From Methanoculleus sp. UBA77 (GTDB lineage Archaea > Halobacteriota > Methanomicrobia > Methanomicrobiales > Methanoculleaceae), in contig DALN01000178.1 in the NCBI GenBank assembly GCA_002499455.1, positions 1 through 24,980 on the forward strand: a stretch of DNA of 24,980 nucleotides, read 5' to 3'. Positions 7,043 to 13,526 of the stretch are shown here, piece by piece; the first letter of the stretch is position 1; the number at the start of each line of letters is the position of its first letter. A program made the position numbers and the translations under genes. The notes below the pieces were generated by a model. That model was not told the DNA's origin, ran no database searches, and saw only the letters and a program-made list of their open reading frames with translations.

Positions 7043-7729
7043 TCAACCCTTCCTGCACTCCGTCACCTCCTCGATCAGCCCGTCCCGCAGGGTGACGACC
7101 CGGCAGAAGTACTCCTTGTGCCACTCTTCGTGCGAGACCATCAGGATCGTCTGGTCCAGATCCTCGTTCAACCGCCGGAAGAGGTCGAGGATGCTCTTTG
7201 ATGTCTGGCTGTCAAGGTTCGCGCAGGGCTCGTCGGCTAGCAGAATACTTGGACTGTTCACGAGCGCCCGGGCGATCGCCACCCGCTGCTGCTCCCCGCC
7301 CGAGAGTTCGCTCTGCCGGTGGTCCATCCGGTCGCCGAGGCCGACCCGTTCGAGGATATCGGTGCTCTTCCTGAGATACTCCTCCTCCGGGTCCCCCCGG
7401 ACGAGCGATGTCAGGTAGACGTTCTCGAGCGCCGTGAGCTCCCCGATGAGGGCGTAGTCCTGGAAGACGTAACCGAGCCGGTTCAGCCTGAACTGGGTCC
7501 GCTGGTGGTCGGAGAGGGCGAGAACGTCAGTCTTATCGAGCATGACTCTCCCTGAAGTGGGCCGGTCGAGGAGGCCGAGGATATGGAGGAGCGTCGACTT
7601 GCCGCTCCCGCTCGCCCCCATGATCCCGACGAACTCTCCCCGTGCGACGGAGAGGGAGACCCCCCGGAGGGCCCGGACCTCCACCCTGCCCATGGTGTAG
7701 ACCCTGGTGAGATCTTCTGCCACGATCAT
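7043..7729 (-). CDS. ABC transporter ATP-binding protein, MacB/LolD type
   Basis: 228 residues from the ATG at 7729. All ATPase motifs are intact: Walker A GASGSGKST (38-46), Q-loop YVFQDYAL, signature LSGGEQQR, Walker B ILLADEP, and the switch His in MVSHEE. This is the family that powers FtsX-like permeases (MacB, LolD), which drive mechanotransmission or extrusion of lipids, peptides or lipoproteins instead of classic import. The start is 4 bases after the permease stop and is preceded by AGGGG; the longer in-frame extension to 7813 would overlap the permease and is unlikely. It is the last gene of a three-gene operon. Confidence 0.93.
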   Translation of the reverse strand: MIVAEDLTRVYTMGRVEVRALRGVSLSVARGEFVGIMGASGSGKSTLLHILGLLDRPTSGRVMLDKTDVLALSDHQRTQFRLNRLGYVFQDYALIGELTALENVYLTSLVRGDPEEEYLRKSTDILERVGLGDRMDHRQSELSGGEQQRVAIARALVNSPSILLADEPCANLDSQTSKSILDLFRRLNEDLDQTILMVSHEEWHKEYFCRVVTLRDGLIEEVTECRKG

Positions 7730-7733
7730 CGCA

Positions 7734-8942
7734 TCAACCCCTGATCGCGGTGAGGATATCCTCCCGCGCGATTCGCCATGCCGGGATGTAGCCCGCCGGG
7801 AGCGAGACCGCAAAGAGGCTCGCGACGCTCCAGAGGACCGCCGACGCCTCCACGACCGGGTAGACCGGGCCGCCGGGGAAGACGAGCGGGTAGGCGGTCA
7901 GGTAGGTCGTCACGCCGGCATTCAGCACCATCCCGACGAGCGCCCCGACCACGGTGATGAAGAGCACCTGGAGGACGTAGGAGTTGATGATGATCTGCTG
8001 GTCGATCCCGATCGCCTTCAGGATCCCGATCTGCCGCCGCCGGTTCACGGTGTTGATGAAGATCACGATGAAGATCACCACGATGGCGATGATCAGGCTG
8101 ACGAGCGTCGAGATGGCGTTGATGATGTTGAAGCTCTGGATCGCCTGGTCGACGAACCCTCCCGCCTTCTCCCGGTATGTCCTGACCTCCTCCTGGATGC
8201 CGTAGGAGAGCAGTTCTCTCTTGAACTCCTCCTCCCTCCCGTTCTCTTCGGTCTTCACCAGGATCACGGACGCCTGATCCTGGAGGCCGAGCACCTCGCT
8301 CATCTCGCGGTTGGTGATGAAGGCCGACGTATCGACGCCGAAGGACTGGGTCTCGAAGATCCCCTTCACCCGGTAGGTTCTTGTTTCGCCGTTCGGGTAG
8401 TCCACCCTCACCGAGTCGCCGACCACGACCCCCTCAAGCGTGGGGAGGCCGCCCCCCTCGTCCCCCTCCGTCCCCGCAAGGGTCGCGCCCATGACGATCG
8501 CGTCGGTGTCGCCGTCCGAGAGGAACTCCCCCTCGGTCATGAACTCGGCGATCCGGGTCACCGACCGCTCGTCCTCGGGGTTTATGCCGTAGAGCGTGCT
8601 TGCGGTGTTGCGGCCCTTGTAGAAGTAGGTGACACCTGCGGCCGTCCGCGGGGACGTGCCGACGATCCCCGGTATGCGCTCGATCTGCCTCTGGAGGGAT
8701 GCGACGCCGTCGATATACTGGCTGCCCTCGCGGGGCTCGACGACCAGGTTCCCGAAGTCGAAGTCGATCGACTGGGCATCGAAGGTCTCGACGACCCCGG
8801 AGATGATCGACGGCAGGAAGACCAGGTTCACGAAGATGAGGGCGACGATCATGATGGTGAGGACGAGCGTCCCCTTGCTCCCCCGCCGGATGGACTTCCA
8901 CGCGAGGAACGCGGAGACCCTGAGGCCTGCAAGCACGGGCAC
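7734..8942 (-). CDS. MacB/FtsX-like ABC transporter permease
   Basis: 402 residues, GTG start. Topology fits the MacB/FtsX fold: one transmembrane helix near residues 24-46, a large extracytoplasmic domain of about 220 residues (MacB periplasmic-domain type), then three helices (about 275-300, 322-345, 368-390). The cytoplasmic coupling segment NRRRQIGILKAIGI after TM2 is the conserved FtsX contact with the ATPase. It pairs with the ATPase downstream and starts one base after the stop of the surface-protein gene, so all three are likely co-translated. Cargo is unknown. Confidence 0.92.
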   Translation of the reverse strand: MPVLAGLRVSAFLAWKSIRRGSKGTLVLTIMIVALIFVNLVFLPSIISGVVETFDAQSIDFDFGNLVVEPREGSQYIDGVASLQRQIERIPGIVGTSPRTAAGVTYFYKGRNTASTLYGINPEDERSVTRIAEFMTEGEFLSDGDTDAIVMGATLAGTEGDEGGGLPTLEGVVVGDSVRVDYPNGETRTYRVKGIFETQSFGVDTSAFITNREMSEVLGLQDQASVILVKTEENGREEEFKRELLSYGIQEEVRTYREKAGGFVDQAIQSFNIINAISTLVSLIIAIVVIFIVIFINTVNRRRQIGILKAIGIDQQIIINSYVLQVLFITVVGALVGMVLNAGVTTYLTAYPLVFPGGPVYPVVEASAVLWSVASLFAVSLPAGYIPAWRIAREDILTAIRG

Positions 8943-8943
8943 G

Positions 8944-10221
8944 TCATCCCTCCTTCTGTCTCCGGTACCAGTAGATCAGGGCTAAAGCGGCGATGATGAG
9001 GACCGCCGCCGCGACGGCGAGCGCCGGAACGGGGTTTCTGTCGGCAACAACCATCTGGAGCGCCTGACGGGTTGTATGCGCCCCGTAGTCGTCGACATAC
9101 TCTATCGTGAGGGTGTAGTCGAACGCTCCCGCCCGGTCGGCGTCGAGGGCGAAGACGGCGGGGGCGTCGTTTCCCGGTTCAATCGTGCCGAGGAACGACT
9201 CTTTTGTCCCGGCGAGGGGGATGTCGTCGATGGTTGCCCGGACCGACTTCGCATCCGCCGTTCCGGTGTTCTCAAGCCGGATTGTCACGTCGACCGGGCT
9301 CCCGGCAGTGATCCGGACCGGATCGGTCCTGATGGAGGCGATACCCATCTCGGCGCGGCCGACGATGGGGACACCGATCGTCGCCGCCTGCCGGAACGTC
9401 TCGAGTTCGGCGCTCCGGTAGGTGATATCGACGACGATCGGGGTGAGTCCGAGCGGTGCGGCGGTGTCGGTCTCGAACGTCAGGTTCAGGACCGAGGACT
9501 CCCCCGGATCGAGTTCGGGGATGTAGTAGTTCTCCGGGTCCCCGAGGGTGATGGCATCGGAGGATGTGTTGATGCGGATGGAGACGTCGCCTGCGCTTGC
9601 CTGCCCCTCGTTTGTGATGGTGAGCGTGACGTCGAACGGGTCGCCGGGATCGACCGAGGCGGGGACGGTCCTCTCCACCCTGAGGGCCGGCTTTCTGGCA
9701 AGGGCATACGCGGAGTTGACGTTCACCGGCACCGGGTAGCGGACGCTGGCCCCGTCCCGGACGCTGACCCAGACCTCGGGGAAGTAGATCCCCTCCTCGC
9801 CCGGAGCGCGGATCAGGAAAGTGACCGGGAAGGACTGGCCGGGGCCGATCTCACCGAGGTCCTGGAAGCTCCCCGTCAGGACCTCGACACCCTCGCCGTT
9901 TAAGAGGACACTCTGGATGTAGGCGTTCTCCGCGGCCGGTTGCGTGGTGTTCATCCCGCCGGCCCCGGAGCCGAGCTGGATCGCGAGCGGGGACCCGGCG
10001 GTCGCGGACGCGGTGCTCGAGAGGACCACCGTGATCGTCCCTTCGTCGCCGGGCATCAGGACGGCGGGGGTGACGGTGTAGTTGGAGACGATCACCGTCG
10101 GGCCCTGCGCCGTTGCCGTTGCCGGGACGAGCAGGAGGATCAGGATGAACGCGGCTGCGATAACTCCTGCCGGGCACCCCCCCGTCGTCCTCTGCGGCTG
10201 CATACCGGACATCCCCGCCAT
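8944..10221 (-). CDS. Membrane-anchored surface protein with CARDB/Ig-like (COG1361-type) domains
   Basis: 425 residues. The N-terminal signal segment (about 18-38, VIAAAFILILLLVPATATAQ) is followed by about three beta-sandwich modules. Modules 2 and 3 show the CARDB hallmark of a PGDPFDVTLTITNEGQASA / AGSPVDVTIRLENTGTADAK type start and a later DPGESS or PGNDAP turn. A single transmembrane helix lies near 398-418, followed by a positive tail (YRRQKEG), so the bulk is outside the cell. In methanogens such COG1361-type proteins often precede a MacB-like permease and ATPase, as here, suggesting that it presents or receives the transporter cargo (inference). GGAGGG upstream supports the ATG at 10221. 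Confidence 0.88.
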   Translation of the reverse strand: MAGMSGMQPQRTTGGCPAGVIAAAFILILLLVPATATAQGPTVIVSNYTVTPAVLMPGDEGTITVVLSSTASATAGSPLAIQLGSGAGGMNTTQPAAENAYIQSVLLNGEGVEVLTGSFQDLGEIGPGQSFPVTFLIRAPGEEGIYFPEVWVSVRDGASVRYPVPVNVNSAYALARKPALRVERTVPASVDPGDPFDVTLTITNEGQASAGDVSIRINTSSDAITLGDPENYYIPELDPGESSVLNLTFETDTAAPLGLTPIVVDITYRSAELETFRQAATIGVPIVGRAEMGIASIRTDPVRITAGSPVDVTIRLENTGTADAKSVRATIDDIPLAGTKESFLGTIEPGNDAPAVFALDADRAGAFDYTLTIEYVDDYGAHTTRQALQMVVADRNPVPALAVAAAVLIIAALALIYWYRRQKEG

Positions 10222-10272
10222 CTCTCTCTCCCTCCGCGATCTGAAACGCCGGAGCCCGGGAATCGCCGGTGT

Positions 10273-10284
10273 TTCTATATAATC
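10273..10284 (-). promoter_or_regulatory. TATA box for the surface-protein/ABC operon
   Basis: The minus strand reads GATTATATAGAA about 58 bases upstream of the first ATG of the operon, giving a leader of about 33 nt with a GGAGGG ribosome-binding site. Confidence 0.6.
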
Positions 10285-10662
10285 GTTGTGCCCGGCTCTC
10301 CCTGTAATGCCCCGGGAGCGGTGTTCCCGACTAAAAACTTTTTATCTTCTTAAAATTATACTGTGCACGGGATACGGGGGTCAGCATGGGCTGGTCGCCG
10401 GATGAGCAGTAACAAAATGCCTCCATTTCCGGTACAACGCTCTATACCCTCTCTATACGTCCTCACATCCGGTATGCCCGTATCGTGTGCTGCCTCTCCC
10501 CGTTCTCGTCTCCCGGTTATTCTCTCGCTCCCGCCCCGGTCCGGGGTCCCGCTGCGGGGTCATAGTACTTCGCTCATTCCGACGTCTGCAATCGAGCAAT
10601 GCAGCCTCGTCTAACGATCTTAAGTGGATCAGCAGCACCCTAGCACTGGACTCCGCACCTTG

Positions 10663-10722
10663 CACCTGCCGGTGCTCGAACTCCGGCCCGTGGGCCCGCC
10701 GTTCCTGCGGTGCTCAAACTCC
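10663..10722 (-). repeat. Second repeat motif R2, two copies next to IR1 copy B
   Basis: Two minus-strand matches to GGAGTTnGAGCACCGnnGG, at 10663-10684 and 10704-10722. They lie 17 bases from IR1 copy B, in mirror arrangement to copy A. Confidence 0.7.
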
Positions 10723-10739
10723 TTTCCCTCCAGGGAAGT

Positions 10740-10824
10740 CGTTCTTCGCGGCTTCGCGCTCTTCGCGTGAGGTTCTGTTGACATCCTCCCAATTCACTCA
10801 CGCGGAGACGCGAAGAACGCGAAG
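10740..10824. repeat. Inverted repeat IR1, copy B
   Basis: Left arm 10740-10771 and right arm 10797-10824 pair imperfectly around a 25-base centre. The outer end is CGTTCTTCGCG and the inner end CGCGTGAG, the same organisation as copy A. Confidence 0.85.
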
Positions 10825-10945
10825 GGAAGTCAAAGGATTGGCTTCCAGAGAGAGGGGTTTCAACCAAACTTAGCGAAGTACTGGGTCATGAGCTGCTTTT
10901 ATCTCCCGGTGGCCGTATACCCCGTCCTCGTTGAGAGGGGAAGAG

Positions 10946-11146
10946 ATGGAGACGACCCAGTGGCTGGTAACGCTGACGTTCCGGGTGACCGTGGACGGTG
11001 TCCGTTCAAAGGACGATTCGGTGGCTGCCGGCCTTGAACAGCTCAAACAGGGGCTCTGCAGCGGAAAAGACGTCCCGGTGGAGGCAAGTGTCCGGAGGAT
11101 CACGAACATCGTCGAGGAGGAGCCGATCTTCGGCGTGAAGTGGTGA
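10946..11146 (+). CDS. Small conserved-looking protein of unknown function
   Basis: 66 residues from the ATG at 10946, preceded by a strong GAGAGGGG at 7-nt spacing; a TTG 15 bases earlier would place that site inside the gene. The sequence METTQWLVTLTFRVTVDG starts with a beta-strand-like segment, then a helix (KDDSVAAGLEQLKQGL), then two short strands ending PIFGVKW. A small alpha/beta fold is likely. I do not recognise the family. A TATA-like TTTTATC about 45 bases upstream fits a separate transcript. Confidence 0.7.
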   Translation: METTQWLVTLTFRVTVDGVRSKDDSVAAGLEQLKQGLCSGKDVPVEASVRRITNIVEEEPIFGVKW

Positions 11147-11218
11147 ACTGAGCCCCGACGGAGGCTGCCGGTCCCGGAGGAAAACCCTTTTCTACCCCCG
11201 CTGCCCGACCGGCACACC

Positions 11219-11878
11219 ATGCATGAACTGCCCGATACTGTTGCCGTCGATATCGCCCTCCTGCCACCCGGCCCGATCATGGATCTGGCGATCAGCGCGA
11301 ACCGGACCCTCCTTGCCGGGAACCGGGACGGCGGGATACGCCTCGACCACGAGGACTGTCTCCCGCACATAACTGTCGCGATGCTCCCGGCGAAACACGA
11401 GGAGATCCCGGAGATCGTCGCGAAAATGGACCGGATCACCTGGCAGTGCTCGCCCATGACCGTGACCATCGACGCCGTCGCGAAGCGCCGCACCGGCACG
11501 GGAGGGATCGTCCCGGTCTTTCATATCCACCGGGCGGAGATCCTCCAGCTCTTTCACAAGACCGTGATGAACGCCGTCATGCCCCATGCCGCACCCCCGG
11601 CAGGGCCGGGGATGTTTATGGGGGAGGTGTCCGCCCCGGCCGTCGACTGCCTTGCCCGGTTCATGAAGACCGGGGCGTACGAGCACTACTCCCCGCACAT
11701 AACCCTGGGATACGGCGACCTTCCGGAGTTGATCCCCGGGCTCGATCTCCCTCTCCGGTTCGAGGTGACGAGGGCGGCTGTCTGCCACCTGGGCGCCCAC
11801 TGCACCTGCCGGCGGGTCCTTGCCGTGTTCGGCCTCGGGACCGGACGGCTCGCGGCTCCCGGCGGGGCAGCCCGGTAA
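11219..11878 (+). CDS. 2H phosphoesterase (LigT / 2'-5' RNA ligase-like) family protein
   Basis: 219 residues. Two H-x-T-x motifs about 110 residues apart are diagnostic of the 2H superfamily: PHITVAM (His 50, Thr 52) and SPHITLGYG (His 160, Thr 162). Members are cyclic phosphodiesterases or RNA end-processing enzymes; the substrate here cannot be inferred. The DxALLPP start and the C-terminal strand FEVTRAAVCHLG agree with the fold. A pyrimidine-rich CTTTTCTACC box about 27 bases upstream of the ATG suggests a leaderless transcript. Repeat copy C follows its 3' end. Confidence 0.82.
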   Translation: MHELPDTVAVDIALLPPGPIMDLAISANRTLLAGNRDGGIRLDHEDCLPHITVAMLPAKHEEIPEIVAKMDRITWQCSPMTVTIDAVAKRRTGTGGIVPVFHIHRAEILQLFHKTVMNAVMPHAAPPAGPGMFMGEVSAPAVDCLARFMKTGAYEHYSPHITLGYGDLPELIPGLDLPLRFEVTRAAVCHLGAHCTCRRVLAVFGLGTGRLAAPGGAAR

Positions 11879-11935
11879 TAAGCCCACTACAACTCTGGAG
11901 GAGCCCCTCCCTGGAGGTCTTCGATTCGATGCGGT

Positions 11936-12055
11936 CTCACGCGAAGCCGCGAAGAACGCGAAAGAGACCGCTACCAGCCGCACCAGCTTCGCGGCTTCGC
12001 GCCTTCGCGTGAGATGATTCTCAGGCCCCGGATCTTCCAGCCGTCTTTGCGTGAG
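11936..12055. repeat. IR1-related repeat, copy C, with half-elements rearranged
   Basis: A CTCACGCGAAG-type arm (11936-11960) and a CTTCGCGTGAG-type arm (11986-12013) are the same sequences as in copies A and B, but here the CTCACG ends face outward. A third partial unit, TCTTTGCGTGAG, lies at 12044-12055. It sits between two converging genes. Confidence 0.8.
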
Positions 12056-12069
12056 GCAGGATCATCTCG

Positions 12070-12462
12070 TTACAGCAGCAGCCCTTTGACATACTGCTTT
12101 ATGCAGTGGACGCACCCGGAGCAGCGGTCCATCGTCCCGGTCTCGAGAATCTCGACCTCCGGGGGCTCCCGTCGCATCCGGTCCGCGAACTCCAGGTCGT
12201 GCTCCGCCATGACCTTCAGGAAGACCGCGAGCGGCATGAACGGCCGGGCCTGGACCGGGAGGATCCGGAAGTCGTGAGCATCGGCGCCGAGCGTCGAGTT
12301 CCGGGCGAGGCCTTCGTCGAAGTAGAGGATGGCCTCAAACCCGTGATGCTCCTGCAGGTCCTCCAGACGGTCGAGCGGGACCCGCGTGCCCACGGCAAGG
12401 CCGAGCGGTTCGAGGTCCTCCGGTCTTCCCGGAGAGAAGGTTGATTCGAGTATGTCTATCAT
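12070..12462 (-). CDS. Unknown small protein with C-terminal CxxCxxC motif
   Basis: 130 residues. The N-terminal two thirds look like a small alpha/beta domain without a recognised motif. Near the C-terminus CSGCVHC (Cys 114, 117, 120) is followed by a basic hydrophobic tail (IKQYVKGLLL). The triad could bind a metal or an iron-sulfur cluster, or act in redox, but this is only inference. The start is firm: GAGGAG sits 6 nt upstream of the ATG, within a perfect 16-bp palindrome. Confidence 0.75.
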   Translation of the reverse strand: MIDILESTFSPGRPEDLEPLGLAVGTRVPLDRLEDLQEHHGFEAILYFDEGLARNSTLGADAHDFRILPVQARPFMPLAVFLKVMAEHDLEFADRMRREPPEVEILETGTMDRCSGCVHCIKQYVKGLLL

Positions 12463-12466
12463 GGGT

Positions 12467-12482
12467 ATCTCCTCGAGGAGAT
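12467..12482 (-). promoter_or_regulatory. Perfect 16-bp palindrome covering the Shine-Dalgarno of the CxxCxxC gene
   Basis: ATCTCCTCGAGGAGAT is its own reverse complement. In the transcript it can fold into a 6-bp stem with a TCGA loop that pairs the GGAG ribosome-binding site. As DNA it could be an operator. Confidence 0.5.
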
Positions 12483-12615
12483 CTCTGGCGGTCAGGGATT
12501 TCTTTTCTTCGGGAGACGGGCCGGGAAAGTTACTTCGCGGACCGGCGGCTCAGCGGACGGGCGAGGGGGCCCGGCTCCGGGAAACCTTCTTACCCGCAAC
12601 GCACCCAGTATCTGC

Positions 12616-12681
12616 ATGGACCCGAGCGCGGCCCCGGCCTCCGGCGGCCCGAATGTTCCTGCCGGGAGGTGCAGGCCGTGA
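12616..12681 (+). CDS. Possible 21-residue leader peptide upstream of the MBL-fold gene
   Basis: The ATG at 12616 lies about 27 bases after a CTTCTTACC box, the leaderless distance seen elsewhere here. The frame encodes MDPSAAPASGGPNVPAGRCR plus Pro and stops at TGA 12679-12681, overlapping the GTG start of the MBL gene as GTGA. There is no homology evidence. It could be a coupling leader or chance. Confidence 0.35.
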   Translation: MDPSAAPASGGPNVPAGRCRP

Positions 12682-13526
12682 GGCTGACGGTCCTCGTGGA
12701 TAACGCCACGCTCACCGACCGCTACTTTCTCGCGGAGCCCGGGCTCTCGATCTACATCGAGGACGGCGAGACCCGCCTCCTCTTCGACGCCGGCTACTCG
12801 GACGTCCTGGTCACCAACGCCCGGAAGATGGGGATCGACCTCCTCCGCGTCAGCGAGATCGTCCTCTCCCACGGCCACCTCGACCACACCTGGGGCCTCG
12901 ACGCCCTGATCCGGCTCCATACCGAGGCGATCATCGAGGGCCGGGAGCGGGTCGAGCCCACGTTCATCGCCCACCCGGACGCCTTCCTCACCCGGAGCTG
13001 CGACGGCGTCGGGGAGATCGGGTGCCACCTCTCGGTCGAGGAGCTCTTCCGGCACGGGAAGGTCCTCCTCACCACGGGCCCCCTCTGGCTGAACGAGGAC
13101 CTGGTCTTCCTCGGCGAGATCGAGCGGCGCTTTTCGTTCGAGCCGGCCCCGTCGGGCAGTTACATCTACACCGCCGACGGTATCCGGGAGGACACGATCC
13201 CCGACGACACGGCGCTCGCCTGCAGGACGCCGGAGGGGCTCGTCATCGTCACCGGGTGCTCCCACTCCGGCATCTGCTCGATCGTCGAGCAGGCGCGCGA
13301 GGTCTGCGGCGACGACCGGGTGGCCGACATCATCGGCGGGTTCCACCTCCTCGACCCGCAGCCTGAGCAGATGCAGGGGATCCTCGACTATTTTGCGGAG
13401 GTGCGGCCGGCGGCCCTCCACCCCTGCCACTGCACCGGGCTTGCGGCAAAGATTGCGCTCGCAAAGGTCGCGGACGTCCGCGAGACGGGCGTCGGGCTGC
13501 ACCTCGAGTACGGGATCAGGAGTTGA
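12678..13526 (+). CDS. MBL-fold metallohydrolase, COG1237 type
   Basis: 282 residues from GTG 12678, with GGGAGG about 8 nt upstream; longer in-frame extensions are unsupported. The metallo-beta-lactamase metal motif LSHGHLDHTWG (HxHxDH, 65-70) is intact, with further ligand regions TGCSHSGICS and IIGGFHLL, and a late His-Cys pair HPCHCTG. The arrangement matches COG1237, in which the methanocaldococcal member MJ0301 was annotated as 7,8-dihydropterin-6-yl-methyl-4-(beta-D-ribofuranosyl)aminobenzene-5'-phosphate synthase, linked to methanopterin. Whether this protein does that reaction is not shown. The 3' end overlaps the converging aminopeptidase gene by 11 bp. Confidence 0.88.
   Translation: MRLTVLVDNATLTDRYFLAEPGLSIYIEDGETRLLFDAGYSDVLVTNARKMGIDLLRVSEIVLSHGHLDHTWGLDALIRLHTEAIIEGRERVEPTFIAHPDAFLTRSCDGVGEIGCHLSVEELFRHGKVLLTTGPLWLNEDLVFLGEIERRFSFEPAPSGSYIYTADGIREDTIPDDTALACRTPEGLVIVTGCSHSGICSIVEQAREVCGDDRVADIIGGFHLLDPQPEQMQGILDYFAEVRPAALHPCHCTGLAAKIALAKVADVRETGVGLHLEYGIRS

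Larger units (their letters stand above)
10285..10945. other. Gene-poor 660-bp region with composite repeat copy B
   Basis: No supported gene. An AT-rich patch (10325-10365) could hold another promoter. Open frames on both strands between 10360 and 10665 lack ribosome-binding sites and recognisable domains. R2 motifs (10663-10722) and IR1 copy B (10740-10824) occupy the right half. A TATA-like box for the next gene is at about 10893-10902. Confidence 0.5.

Noticed and set aside
7707..8996. 429-codon plus-strand open frame
   Set aside because: Antisense to the FtsX-like permease; low-complexity charged sequence and no ribosome-binding site.
10363..10665. Small open frames on both strands
   Set aside because: No ribosome-binding site, no recognisable domain, arginine/serine-rich composition.
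11897..11910. GGAGG/CCTCC hairpin after the 2H phosphoesterase as terminator
   Set aside because: No T tract follows, so termination is not supported.
6898..12055. CRISPR array
   Set aside because: The repeated units are inverted, irregularly spaced over kilobases and lack uniform spacers.
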